This document shows, in pieces, positions 54,309 through 63,217 of a stretch of 64,000 bases of DNA. The number at the start of each line of letters is the position of its first letter. Position 1 is the first letter of the stretch. The position numbers and the translations under genes were made by a program. The notes beneath the pieces are model-generated. The model ran no database searches, was not told the DNA's origin, and saw only the letters and a program-made list of their open reading frames with translations. Source of the stretch: Streptomyces mobaraensis NBRC 13819 = DSM 40847 (GTDB lineage: Bacteria; Actinomycetota; Actinomycetes; Streptomycetales; Streptomycetaceae); assembly GCF_017916255.1 (NCBI RefSeq), contig NZ_CP072827.1, forward strand, positions 2,914,001 to 2,978,000, read 5' to 3'.

Positions 54309-54774
54309 GCACGTGATGGTAGTCCGCTCGGGCGCACGTCAGAGCGCACTCCGGGCACCCGGGACCCGGGGAACGCCGAAGGGGATGACACATCGGAACC
54401 CCGATGAATGGTTCCGCCAACCATTGTGATCCATGTCTCAACTCCTTCCATATGCGGGCGGGGTGTGACGTATGGTTACCGGAAGTCTGGACCAGCGTGT
54501 GGGACCTTCGGCTCGGCAGTAGCGCCGGAGGTCTCTTCCGTACGCGGGACTGATACGTCACTCTTATGTGAAACCTGAACGACCTGTCGGCCGGGTCCGC
54601 CGCGCGAAGGTGCGCGGGGGCGTGGATCCCGGAATCAAGGCCGCTCTGCCGGCTCCCCCACGGGAGGCGAACCCCAAGGGCGTGGGGGCGGGCGGTGTCG
54701 TGATCCGGTGCCGGCCAACCCCCACACGGGTGCGCAGCAGCTCCACGCGCGTCCTCGGAACCCAAGGATCGACC
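54309..54774. promoter_or_regulatory. divergent region response regulator / POT transporter
   Basis: 466 nt, with the transporter side unusually long. It contains an 8-bp stem CCCCCACG / CGTGGGGG (54655-54662 and 54681-54688) with an A/C-rich loop carrying GAACCCC, and a TGCGCGG hairpin at 54601-54620. The structure looks like a folded mRNA leader. I tried but could not match it to the ydaO (c-di-AMP) or other known riboswitch core. Confidence 0.45.
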
Positions 54775-56307
54775 ATGGCGTCCAGCCTGACGAAGGAGTC
54801 AACCGCGCGGGACAACACCCCCGTCGCCGGCGGTAAGACCCTCTTCGGCCACCCCCTCGGCCTGGCCCCCCTCTTCCTGACGGAGATGTGGGAGCGCTTT
54901 TCCTACTACGGAATGCGCGCCCTCCTCGTCCTCTACCTGATCTCCGGTGGCCCGGACGCCAAGTCCGGCAGCCAGGGCGGCGGTCTGGCCATGCCGGAGT
55001 CGACGTCGCTGGCCATCTACTCGGTGTACGTGGCCATGGTGTACCTGCTGGCCATGCCCGGCGGCTGGTTCGGCGACCGCGTCTGGGGTCCCCGCAAGAC
55101 GGTGGCCATCGCGGCCAGCGTGATCATGTGCGGTCACCTGCTGCTCGCGCTGCCGGGCAAGCCCACCTTCTTCGCCGGTCTGGCGCTGGTGGCGATCGGT
55201 TCGGGTCTGCTGAAGTCCAACATCTCGACGATGGTCGGCCACCTCTACAACGGCCCCAAGGACCCGCGTCGCGACGGCGGCTTCACGCTCTTCTACATCG
55301 GCATCAACCTCGGTGGTCTCGGCGCGCCGCTGGTCATCGGCACCGTCGGCCAGCAGGTCAGCTGGCACCTGGGCTTCACCCTCGCCGCGATCGGCATGGG
55401 CCTCGGCCTGGTGGCGTTCCTCATCGGCACCCGCTGGCTGGACCCGAAGAGCGCCGAGGTCCCGATGCCGCTGACGGCGGCCGAGCGGAACTCGTGGCTG
55501 CTCAAGGGCCTGATCTGGCTCGTCATCGCCGCGATCTTCTACGGCGTCGTGGTCGGCACCGGTCACTTCACGATCAACTGGGCCCTCGTTCCGATCGCCC
55601 TCATCGGCCTGATCGTCCCGATCTTCGTCCTGGCCCGCATCAAGCGGGACAAGGAGCTGACGTCGGAGGAGCAGACCAAGGTCAGCGGCTACATCTGGTT
55701 CTTCGTCGCCGCCGCCGTGTTCTGGGGCATCTTCGACCAGGCCGGTTCGACGATGTCGACGTTCGCCGAGAAGAAGACCACGGACAACGTCTTCGGCATC
55801 CACTTCCCGTCCACCTGGTTCCAGTCGGTCAACTCCGCGTGGGTCCTGGTCCTCGCCCCGATCTTCGCGGCGATGTGGGTGTCGATGGCGCGCCGCAAGC
55901 GCGAGCCCAGCTCCACGGTGAAGTTCTCCGCGGCGATGCTGCTGGCCGGTGCCTCCTTCGTGCTCTTCGCCATCCCCATGAAGATGGCGACGGGCGGCTC
56001 GACCGTCAGCCCCATGTGGCTGATCACCATCTACATGCTGCAGACGCTCGGTGAACTCTGCCTGTCCCCCGTGGGTCTGTCGCTGACCACGAAGATGGCG
56101 CCCAAGAAGTACGCCAGCCAGATGATGGGTGTCTGGTTCCTCGCGGTCACCGCGGGTGACTGCGTCATGACCCTGATGGCCACGGCGGGCGTGGACCTCA
56201 ACGGCTTCGGCGTGATCCTCGGCGAGGCCGGGGTCGCGGCCCTGGCGGGCGTCGCGGTCTGGTCGTCCCGCAAGAAGATCGAGGCCCTCATGGGCGACGT
56301 GCGCTGA
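54775..56307 (+). CDS. POT-family proton-coupled peptide transporter
   Basis: 510 aa from the ATG at 54775 (MASSLTKESTARDN) behind AAGGATCG. Major facilitator superfamily, proton-dependent oligopeptide transport (POT/PTR). The EMWERFSYYGMRALLVLYL motif (E-x-x-E-R-F-x-Y-Y) in the first helix is the POT signature. GSGLLKSNISTMVGHLY and FYIGINLGGLGAPLVIG (PTR2 family signature), and LQTLGELCLSPVGLS in the C-terminal half, are also present. About 14 hydrophobic helices. It imports di- and tripeptides, so a link with the M19 dipeptidase is possible but unproven. A frame starting at 54568 has no coding look. A clear terminator follows. Confidence 0.95.
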   Translation: MASSLTKESTARDNTPVAGGKTLFGHPLGLAPLFLTEMWERFSYYGMRALLVLYLISGGPDAKSGSQGGGLAMPESTSLAIYSVYVAMVYLLAMPGGWFGDRVWGPRKTVAIAASVIMCGHLLLALPGKPTFFAGLALVAIGSGLLKSNISTMVGHLYNGPKDPRRDGGFTLFYIGINLGGLGAPLVIGTVGQQVSWHLGFTLAAIGMGLGLVAFLIGTRWLDPKSAEVPMPLTAAERNSWLLKGLIWLVIAAIFYGVVVGTGHFTINWALVPIALIGLIVPIFVLARIKRDKELTSEEQTKVSGYIWFFVAAAVFWGIFDQAGSTMSTFAEKKTTDNVFGIHFPSTWFQSVNSAWVLVLAPIFAAMWVSMARRKREPSSTVKFSAAMLLAGASFVLFAIPMKMATGGSTVSPMWLITIYMLQTLGELCLSPVGLSLTTKMAPKKYASQMMGVWFLAVTAGDCVMTLMATAGVDLNGFGVILGEAGVAALAGVAVWSSRKKIEALMGDVR

Positions 56308-56344
56308 CGCGCACCTGAGGCGAGCCGTCGGCCGCCTCCCGCAC

Positions 56345-56378
56345 AATGCCCCCGGCGCGATGACGCGCCGGGGGCATT
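56345..56378 (+). terminator. terminator of the POT transporter gene
   Basis: 15-bp perfect stem AATGCCCCCGGCGCG / CGCGCCGGGGGCATT with a 4-nt loop, 38 nt after the stop codon. No U-tract. Confidence 0.85.
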
Positions 56379-56580
56379 CGTGTGCGCGGGGCGGGCGCGC
56401 GGGGCTGGGCGGGCGCGGGTGGGGGCTTCCGTGCGTGGGTGGCGGGGCTGCTGAGGGGGTGGCGGGGGGCCGGGCCCGGGCGGAGGGGGGCCTCTACGTC
56501 GCCCCTTGGCGCCTGCCAGAGGCACTCGGCTGTTCGGCGGTCTCGGCGCTCCTCGGCGGGCGCCCTGCGGACGTCAGATG

Positions 56581-56705
56581 GCGTCAGGGCGCTTCAGAGA
56601 GCGGTCAGCGGGCGCCATGGGCGTCATCGGGCCCGGCGGTCCCCGGCGGGCGTCAGCGGTCCCCTGCGGGCATCAGCGGGCGACAAGCGGCCCGTCAGCG
56701 GGGTG
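56581..56705. repeat. degenerate GCGTCAGCGGG repeat array
   Basis: Six loosely related units of the form GGGC(G/A)TCAGCGG start at about 56581, 56601, 56621, 56648, 56668 and 56691. They lie in the region between the convergent POT and anti-sigma genes (56308-56822), which otherwise shows no gene. Confidence 0.5.
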
Positions 56706-56822
56706 TGGCCGCGGCGGCTTCCCCACGGCGTCCGGGCGCACCAAAGCGGCCACCGGCGAAGCGCCGTGGCCGTACGGGACAGGGTCGGGGCGTGCGAGGT
56801 GGCACGCCGTACGAGCGTCCGT

Positions 56823-57332
56823 CTACGAGGGGGCGGCCAGTTCCGCCCAGACCGTCTTTCCCGCGCCGTCCGCGTTGCGGACGACACCCCAGTCCAGGCA
56901 CAGCCGCTGGACGATGAACATGCCGTGCCCGCCGGGGCGGCCCGCGCGGTGCGGGGTCCGGGGCACCGGCTCGCCGTTGCCGAGGTCGGAGACCTCCAGC
57001 CGCAGCACCTTCGTCCCGCGGTTGCTGACGAGCAGCTCGGCCGGGCCGCCCGCGTGCAGGCAGGCGTTGGTGACGAGCTCGGAGACGACCAGCAGGACGT
57101 CCTCGGCGGCGGCCCGGTGATCGGCGTTGGCCGCGGGCAGCCACCCCCAGTCGCGGAGCGCCTGGCGGGTGAAGTCACGGGACAGGGGAACGGCGCCGCT
57201 GACCCCGACGAGGGGGAGCCTGCGGGCCGGCCCGCCCGGTGGCCCCGCTTCGGCGGGCTCGGCCGCGGCTGAGCCGTGCGCCTCCGGGCCGGGGTCGCCC
57301 GGCGCCGGCGGGTACGGCCGGGTGGTGCTCAT
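56823..57332 (-). CDS. anti-sigma factor / serine-protein kinase (HATPase_c)
   Basis: 169 aa with ATG at 57332. Single GHKL ATPase domain as in RsbW/SpoIIAB-type anti-sigma kinases. The N box is VVSELVTNACLHAG, the G1 region EVSDLGNGEPVPR, and the G2 region GGHGMFIVQRLCLDWGV. The first 40 residues are Pro/Ala rich. Such proteins bind their sigma factor and phosphorylate a STAS antagonist. With a STAS gene (57493) and a sigma gene (58135) close by, it is a good candidate for the local anti-sigma factor. Confidence 0.92.
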   Translation of the reverse strand: MSTTRPYPPAPGDPGPEAHGSAAAEPAEAGPPGGPARRLPLVGVSGAVPLSRDFTRQALRDWGWLPAANADHRAAAEDVLLVVSELVTNACLHAGGPAELLVSNRGTKVLRLEVSDLGNGEPVPRTPHRAGRPGGHGMFIVQRLCLDWGVVRNADGAGKTVWAELAAPS

Positions 57333-57492
57333 CAGCGCTTCACCTCACCGATTCACCGATTGAGAAAGAGACTCTGTCGTCGCGTACACAGTCTTCGCGT
57401 ACAAAGCGGTCAGCCTGCTCCTGCCCGGACGTACGCGGTGAACACCTACGGCACCGTTCCGGTGGTCCGCACAACGCACCGTCGCCCGCCCG

Positions 57493-57882
57493 TCACTCGG
57501 CGAGAGCCGCGTCGAGACTGCTGTGCACCGCGAAGACCGCGCCGGCGCCCGTGATCTCGAACACCCGGGCCACCACCGGCCGCATCGCCGCCAGATGGAC
57601 GGAACCGCCGGCGGCCTCCGCCTTCAACCGGGCACCGAGCAGTACGTTGAGGCCGGTGGAGTCGCAGAACTCCAGCCCCGAGCAGTCGACGACGATGCGC
57701 GCGCCGACCTCCTCGGCGCAGCTCTCCAGCGGCTCGCGCAGGAGATCGGCCGTATGGTGATCGAGCTCACCCTCCGGCTTCACGACCGCGCTCGCCCCGT
57801 GCCGCCGGACCTCCACCCGCAGCCGGGTCCCGCTCACGACTCCGACACCTTTTTCCTGGTATCTCCGCATGCCATCGCGCAT
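57493..57882 (-). CDS. STAS-domain anti-anti-sigma factor
   Basis: 129 aa from the ATG at 57882; starts at the ATG 57870 and the GTG 57837 (VSGTRLRVEVRR) are equally possible. The STAS fold has the key serine loop LEFCDSTGLNVLLGARL, with Ser75 as the residue phosphorylated by the kinase. The partner kinase is the gene just downstream (56823-57332, 160-nt gap). The unphosphorylated form would free the sigma factor encoded divergently at 58135. Confidence 0.93.
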   Translation of the reverse strand: MRDGMRRYQEKGVGVVSGTRLRVEVRRHGASAVVKPEGELDHHTADLLREPLESCAEEVGARIVVDCSGLEFCDSTGLNVLLGARLKAEAAGGSVHLAAMRPVVARVFEITGAGAVFAVHSSLDAALAE

Positions 57883-58134
57883 CCCTTCATGGTGTGCCCG
57901 TGCCCTGCCTGCCCGCTCAGGACAGCGGAAACCCTACGCGTTCCCTACGCCTGCGGAAAGTCGAACAACCGTCATTTAGCACCAAATACGGACAATCGAG
58001 ACTTGCCAAGCATAGGTAAAGACCGGTACGGCTAGAGGAAGACATCACCCACCACGGACGGCCCGGAGGCGCCGCAAACCGCAGCACGAGCTCATGGCAC
58101 CGGCGGCCATATGCCGAGAACGATGGAGGAGACC

Positions 58135-59052
58135 ATGTCACCCCGGCTCGACGAACCGCGTTCCCCCCTCTCCCCGGAGGCAATCCTTCCGCGCTCTGAG
58201 GACGAGGACACCGTCCCCTACGGGACGGCGGAGACCGCCTCGTCGACATTCCCGCCCCTTCCGGACATCCCCCCGTACGACGAGGTGGAACCGGTGGACG
58301 CGCGGGCCCTGTCCAAAACCCTCTTCGCCCGCCTCGAATCGCTCGAGGAAGGCACGCACGAGTACGCCTACGTGCGCAACACCCTGGTCGAACTCAACCT
58401 GGCCCTCGTCAGGTTCGCCGCCTCCCGGTTCCGCACCCGCAGCGAACCGATGGAGGACATCGTCCAGGTCGGCACCATCGGCCTCATCAAGGCCATCGAC
58501 CGCTTCGAGCTCAGCCGCGGCGTCGAGTTCCCGACCTTCGCGATGCCGACCATCATCGGCGAGATCAAGCGCTTCTTCCGCGACACCAGCTGGTCCGTGC
58601 GCGTCCCGCGCCGGCTCCAGGAGCTCCGGCTCACCCTCGCCAAGGCCGGCGACGAACTCGCCCAGCGCCTCGACCGCTCCCCCACGGTCGCCGAACTCGC
58701 CCGGCACCTGGGCATCTCGGAGGACGAGGTCGTCGAGGGCATGGGCGCCAGCAACGCGTACACCGCGAGCTCGCTGGACGCGCCCTCCGAGGACGACGAC
58801 CACGAGGGCACCCTCTCGGCCCGGATCGGCTACGAGGACCACGACCTCGAAGGGGTCGAGTACGTCGAGTCGTTGAAGCCCCTGATCGCCGAGCTGCCGC
58901 CGCGCGACCGCAAGATCCTGTCGCTGCGGTTCGTCGGCAACATGACCCAGTCGGAGATCGGCGAGGAACTCGGCATCTCGCAGATGCACGTCTCCCGGCT
59001 GCTCTCCCGGACGCTCGTGCGGCTGCGGCGCGGGCTGCTGGCCGACGAGTAG
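58135..59052 (+). CDS. sigI: SigB/SigF-type RNA polymerase sigma factor, probably SigI
   Basis: 305 aa. ATG 58135 is chosen because GGAGGAG lies just before; ATG codons at 58111 and 58123 are also available. Region 2 (SEPMEDIVQVGTIGLIKAIDRF), region 3 (PTVAELARHLGISEDEVVEG) and region 4 (MTQSEIGEELGISQMHVSRLL) belong to the streptomycete stress/development SigB-SigF group. The first 60 residues are acidic and variable. The neighbourhood (regulator, anti-sigma, sigma) is, from memory, that of S. coelicolor SigI (SCO3068) and its ArsI-type partner. Divergent from the STAS gene. Confidence 0.9.
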   Translation: MSPRLDEPRSPLSPEAILPRSEDEDTVPYGTAETASSTFPPLPDIPPYDEVEPVDARALSKTLFARLESLEEGTHEYAYVRNTLVELNLALVRFAASRFRTRSEPMEDIVQVGTIGLIKAIDRFELSRGVEFPTFAMPTIIGEIKRFFRDTSWSVRVPRRLQELRLTLAKAGDELAQRLDRSPTVAELARHLGISEDEVVEGMGASNAYTASSLDAPSEDDDHEGTLSARIGYEDHDLEGVEYVESLKPLIAELPPRDRKILSLRFVGNMTQSEIGEELGISQMHVSRLLSRTLVRLRRGLLADE

Positions 59053-59092
59053 CACGACGGACCGGCCTGCCGGTCCGCCGCCTCCGGGTGCG

Positions 59093-59127
59093 CGAAGCGC
59101 CGCGCGGAACCCCCGCGCGGCGCTTCG
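59093..59127. terminator. bidirectional terminator, sigma factor / racemase genes
   Basis: 15-bp perfect stem CGAAGCGCCGCGCGG / CCGCGCGGCGCTTCG with a 5-nt loop, between the convergent genes. A smaller stem ACCGGCCTGCCGGT lies at about 59061-59074. Confidence 0.85.
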
Positions 59128-59181
59128 TCGTTCGCCGGTCCGGCGGGGTCTCCTTCCCCCGCTGCCGCTCGCCTCCCCCCG

Positions 59182-59898
59182 TCAGGAGGTCGGCGCCGCC
59201 TCCGGCACATCGGCCAGCGCCCGGGCGACCGCCGCCTCCGCGTGCAGCCGGGCGGTCGGGAAGACCGGGACCGGGCTGTCCTCGGCACCGATGAGGAGTT
59301 CGATCTCCGTGCAGCCGAGGATGATCCCCTCCGCCCCGGCCGCGACGAGGTCGCGGATGACCGCCCGGTACGCCTCGCGGGACTCCTCGCGGACGATCCC
59401 GGCGCACAGCTCCTCGTAGATCACCCGGTGCACGGTCGCGCGGCCCTCCCCGTCCGGCACCAGGACCTCCAGGCCGCCCGCCGTGAGCCGGTCGCGGTAG
59501 AAGTCCTGCTCCATGGTGAAGGCGGTGCCGAGCAGACCGACGCGGCGCGGACCGGCCGCGTGCACGGCCTCGGCGGTGGCGTCCCCGATGTGCAGCAGCG
59601 GGACGTCGACCTCCGCCGCGACCCGGTCCGCCACCTTGTGCATGGTGTTGGTGCAGATCAGCAGCAGCTCCGCGCCCGCCGCCGACAGGGACTTCGCGGC
59701 GGCGGCCAGCACGTCGCCGGCCTCCTCCCAGCGGCCCTCGACCTGGAGCCGCTCGATCTCCGCGAAGTCCACCGAGTACAGCACGCACTTGGCGGAGTGC
59801 AGTCCTCCGAGGCGCTCCCGCGTGCGCTCGTTCAGCAGCCGGTAGTACTCGGCGGTGGACTCCCAGCTCATGCCACCCAACAGCCCGATCGTCTTCAT
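59182..59898 (-). CDS. aspartate/glutamate racemase family protein
   Basis: 238 aa. Cofactor-independent amino acid racemase. The two catalytic Cys are in LLLICTNTMHKVAD and IILGCTEIELLIG, and the N-terminal TIGLLGGMSWESTAEYYR is typical of the YgeA/aspartate-racemase branch, not MurI. It could make D-Asp or a related D-amino acid. The ATG at 59898 is preceded by no strong ribosome-binding site. It is convergent with the sigma factor gene and divergent from the lipase gene. Confidence 0.92.
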   Translation of the reverse strand: MKTIGLLGGMSWESTAEYYRLLNERTRERLGGLHSAKCVLYSVDFAEIERLQVEGRWEEAGDVLAAAAKSLSAAGAELLLICTNTMHKVADRVAAEVDVPLLHIGDATAEAVHAAGPRRVGLLGTAFTMEQDFYRDRLTAGGLEVLVPDGEGRATVHRVIYEELCAGIVREESREAYRAVIRDLVAAGAEGIILGCTEIELLIGAEDSPVPVFPTARLHAEAAVARALADVPEAAPTS

Positions 59899-60057
59899 CG
59901 GGTCACTTTCGCCCCGTGCGCCCCTGGAGGCAATCGAGTTGTGATGTGACGGTGGCCGCAACGGGGGTTCCGCGGGAAACGTGGGGGTGATGTGATGACG
60001 GCGATGATCCACACTCGATCCCTCGATCTCGGCCGCTTCGCTTGGGAGAAGAGACGC

Positions 60058-61302
60058 ATGCAACGTTCCGGCACCTGCGGGGCGTCCGACACGCCCCCTG
60101 CCTCGTTAGGGCGCCGCTCGCTCCTCCGCGCCTCGGCGGGCGCGGTGGGCGCCGCCCTGACCGGTGGCGCCGCGGGCGCCCTGGGCCCGGCGGCGCACGC
60201 CGCGACGCCCGCGCCCCGCACACCGTCCATGGACCCCGTACCCCTCCCGGCCCCCTCCGGCCCCTGCCCGGTGGGCACCACCCGACTGCACCTGGTGGAC
60301 ACCCGCCGTACGGACCCCTACGCGCCCACTCGGACGCCGCGTGAGCTCATGGTGCAGCTCTGGTACGCCGCGGACGGCGGCTCCGCGCGGACGACCGCCC
60401 CCTACCTCACCGGTGGCCTGCTGCCTTTGGTGGAGCAGCGCTTCACCCTGCCGGCGGGCTCGCTCTCCCGGGTGCGCACGCAGTCGCGCGCCGGCGCGCC
60501 CGTGAGCCGTGCGCTCCGGGACGCGCCCCTGATCCTCTACAGCCCCGGCCGCCAGGACCCGGCCGCGACGGGCACCGCGTTCGCCCAGGAACTGGCCTCC
60601 CAGGGCTGTGTCGTAGCGGGCGTCAACCACACCTACGACGGACCGGTCGAGTTCCCCGACGGCCGCGTCGTCCCCGGCAATCCGCCGACGAGCGACCCCG
60701 AGGAGCTGCGGCGGTACTCCGACGTCCGGGCCGCGGACCTGCGCTTCGTCCTGGACGTGCTGAGCGGCGAGCGGGGCCCGAGCCCGGCGCCCGCGGTGAG
60801 CGCCGCCGTGGACTTCGGCCGCGTCGGCGCGTTCGGGCACTCGCTGGGCGGCTCGGCCTCCGCCGAGGCGCTGCGTACGGACGCCCGGTTCTCGGCCGGG
60901 GTCGTGCTCGACGGGCGGCTGCGGACGGACGCCGTCCGCACCGGGCTGACGCGGCCGTTCATGCTGTTCACAGAGGACTCGACGGACGCGGGCTGGGACG
61001 CCTTCATGGCGGCCCACCGGGCGTGGGGCCGCAAGGTGAACCTGCTGGGCACCCGGCACTACGGCGTCACCGACCTCGCACCGCTGGGCGTCGGCCTGGA
61101 GCTGGCGGACACCTGGCCACCGGAGCGGTTCCAGCGGTTCTTCGGCAGCCTCGACGGGCGCCGGGCGCAGGCGGTGACGAGCCGTTACGTGGCGGCCTTC
61201 TTCGGTCTGCACCTGTGCGGCCGGGCCGCGCCGGAACTGGACGCGCCGGGGGCGGACCTGCCGGAGGTGCGGATCGCCTGGCGGCAGGAGGCGGAGGGCT
61301 GA
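60058..61302 (+). CDS. Tat-exported alpha/beta hydrolase (PAF acetylhydrolase/lipase-like)
   Basis: 414 aa from the ATG at 60058 behind GGAGAAGAG. The N-terminus has a twin-arginine signal LGRRSLLRASAGAVGAAL (18-35) with cleavage around AHA-A at 48, so it is probably exported by Tat. The catalytic triad of the alpha/beta hydrolase fold fits Ser262 (FGHSLGGSAS), Asp285 (VVLDGRLRT) and His334 (TRHYGVTD). The overall length and the H-Y-G-V-T-D motif fit the isoform II PAF acetylhydrolase/dienelactone-type secreted lipases of Streptomyces. Substrate unknown. A start at 59992 would add 22 residues. Downstream 61303-61535 holds no gene. Confidence 0.9.
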   Translation: MQRSGTCGASDTPPASLGRRSLLRASAGAVGAALTGGAAGALGPAAHAATPAPRTPSMDPVPLPAPSGPCPVGTTRLHLVDTRRTDPYAPTRTPRELMVQLWYAADGGSARTTAPYLTGGLLPLVEQRFTLPAGSLSRVRTQSRAGAPVSRALRDAPLILYSPGRQDPAATGTAFAQELASQGCVVAGVNHTYDGPVEFPDGRVVPGNPPTSDPEELRRYSDVRAADLRFVLDVLSGERGPSPAPAVSAAVDFGRVGAFGHSLGGSASAEALRTDARFSAGVVLDGRLRTDAVRTGLTRPFMLFTEDSTDAGWDAFMAAHRAWGRKVNLLGTRHYGVTDLAPLGVGLELADTWPPERFQRFFGSLDGRRAQAVTSRYVAAFFGLHLCGRAAPELDAPGADLPEVRIAWRQEAEG

Positions 61303-61510
61303 GGGGTGGCGGCCGGCCGAGCCGTCGGGCCGGCCGCCCGTGCCGGGGCCCTTCCTGGCGTGGGGGCCCTGGGCCCCGGCGTGCGGCGGGCCCCGCCCGA
61401 GGGGCGTCGTGACGCCACGGCGGCCGGGGCGCGCGTCCGGAAGCCGTCGTGGTGGGAGCGGTCGTTCGCCGGCCGTCGCCCCGATTCCCCCGGTCGCTCC
61501 ATCGCCCGGG

Positions 61511-61546
61511 GCCCTTGTCAGACTCCGCGCCCTTGTCAGACCTCGC
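61511..61546. repeat. 18-bp tandem duplication at the end of hutI
   Basis: GCCCTTGTCAGACTCCGC (61511-61528) is repeated as GCCCTTGTCAGACCTCGC (61529-61546). The second copy contains the hutI stop codon, so the first is probably a copy of the gene's 3' end. Confidence 0.7.
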
Positions 61547-62714
61547 GCACGCCCCGGCGCCAGACCGCGGAGACCAGCGGGACGCCCGGCCGGTAGGCGA
61601 GGTGGACGTGGCTCGGCGCGTCCAGCAGGAGGAGGTCGGCGCGGGCGCCGGGGGTGACGCGTCCGACGTCGGTGCGGCGCAGGGCCGCGGCGCCGCCCGC
61701 GGTGGCGGCCCAGACGGCCTCGTCGGGGGTCATCCCCATGTCGCGCACGGCCAGGGCGACGCAGAACGGCACCGAACTGGTGAAGGACGAGCCGGGGTTG
61801 CAGTCCGTGGAGAGCGCGACGGTGACGCCCGCGTCGAGGAGTCGGCGCGCGTCGGGCCAGGGGGCGCGCGTGGAGAACTCCGCGCCGGGCAGCAGGGTGG
61901 CGACCGTGTCGCCGGAGGCCAGGGCGTCGACGTCCGCGTCGGTGAGGTGGGTGCAGTGGTCGGCGGAGGCGGCGCCGAGTTCGACGGCGAGCCGGACTCC
62001 GGGGCCGTGGCCCAGCTGGTTGGCGTGGACGCGGGCGTGCAGCCCCTTGGCGATCCCGGCCTCGAGGACCGTACGGGCCTGGTCGCCGTCGAACGCGCCG
62101 CGCTCGCAGAAGACGTCGACCCAACGGGCGTGCGGAGCGCAGGCGTCGAGCATCTCGCCGGTGACGAGCGCGACGTAGCCGTCGGGGTCGTCGGCGAACT
62201 CGGGGGCGACGACGTGGGCGCCGAGGTAGGTGACCTCGTCGGTGTGGGCGGCGGCGATCCGCAGGGCGCGGGCCTCGTCGTGGACGCTGAGGCCGTAGCC
62301 GGACTTGGTCTCCAGGGTGGTGGTGCCCTGGCGGAGGGCCTCGTCGAGGTGGCGCCGGAGGTTGGCCTCCAGCTCGGCGTCGGTCGCGGCGCGGGTGGCG
62401 GCGACGGTGGTGCGGATGCCGCCGGCGCTGTAGCTCCGGCCGGACATCCGGGCGTTGAACTCCTCGGTCCGGTCGCCGGCGAAGACCAGGTGGGAGTGGG
62501 AGTCCACGAAGCCCGGGAGGGCCGCCCGGCCCTCGGCGTCGACGGCGTTGTCAGTGGCGGGTGCTTTGCTTGTCGGACCGACCCAGGCGATGCGGTCGCC
62601 GTCGATGACGACCGCCGCGTCCTGGATCACGCCGAGGGGGCCGGTGCCGGGGAGGGAGGGATCGTTGGTGACGAGGCTGCCGATGTTGGTGATCGCCGTG
62701 GTGTTGGGGGCCAT
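61536..62714 (-). CDS. hutI: imidazolonepropionase
   Basis: 392 aa from the ATG at 62714 ([14 protein letters not shown]). Amidohydrolase-superfamily enzyme that opens imidazolonepropionate to N-formimino-L-glutamate in histidine degradation. Metal and substrate motifs: [65 protein letters not shown] and [11 protein letters not shown] are all typical of HutI. The length fits the family. In-frame codons continue upstream for 163 codons to 63203, encoding a Gly-Pro-rich stretch. AAGGA lies 13 nt before the ATG, a loose ribosome-binding site. It follows hutF on the same strand. Confidence 0.95.
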   Translation of the reverse strand: MAPNTTAITNIGSLVTNDPSLPGTGPLGVIQDAAVVIDGDRIAWVGPTSKAPATDNAVDAEGRAALPGFVDSHSHLVFAGDRTEEFNARMSGRSYSAGGIRTTVAATRAATDAELEANLRRHLDEALRQGTTTLETKSGYGLSVHDEARALRIAAAHTDEVTYLGAHVVAPEFADDPDGYVALVTGEMLDACAPHARWVDVFCERGAFDGDQARTVLEAGIAKGLHARVHANQLGHGPGVRLAVELGAASADHCTHLTDADVDALASGDTVATLLPGAEFSTRAPWPDARRLLDAGVTVALSTDCNPGSSFTSSVPFCVALAVRDMGMTPDEAVWAATAGGAAALRRTDVGRVTPGARADLLLLDAPSHVHLAYRPGVPLVSAVWRRGVREV

Positions 62715-63217
62715 GGGGGTGATGACGTCCTTCGGGTTCGTGCGCTTCGGGTTCGGCCGCTTCTTGTCAGGGGTTCGGGCGGGGTGCGTGTCGGGGATGC
62801 GGCCGGGCTTCCGGTCGGGGATCCCGGCGGACGTTCGGACGGGGGTGCCGTCTCGTGGCCCGGCGGGGGCCGCGCCCGGCTTCTCGCCCGGTTCCTCTTC
62901 CCGGCGCTCCGGGGACGGACACTCGCGAGCCGGGACCAGCCGCTCCGCCGCCGAACCTACCCGCCCTGGCGGACCGGGCGGCCCCGGCGGTCCCGTCGGA
63001 CCGGGCGGGCCTGGCAGAACCCCCGGACCGGACGGGTCCGGGATGCCGAGCGGGCCGGGCGAGCCGGGCGGAGCTGTCGGAGCGCACGCGCCGGGCTGGT
63101 CCCCGGATCCGAACGGTCCCGGGACGCCGACCGGACCGAACGAGCCGGGCCGCTCCGCCGGACCGAACGGACCCGGCGAGCCCGTCGCGCCGAACAGGTT
63201 CACTGGGCCCGCCCGTT
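62715..63217 (-). other. hutF-hutI intergenic stretch with collagen-like reading frame
   Basis: 503 nt that remain open in the hutI frame. From a GTG at 63203 it would encode 163 residues joined to HutI. The first half has G-P-x triplets ([20 protein letters not shown], later [16 protein letters not shown]), and the second half is basic (Arg, Lys, Pro). DNA units CCGGGACCGTTCGG recur. Whether it is translated is unknown. Confidence 0.45.

Noticed and set aside
54560..54700. c-di-AMP (ydaO) riboswitch ahead of the POT gene
   Set aside because: G-rich hairpins are present but the conserved internal loops do not match.
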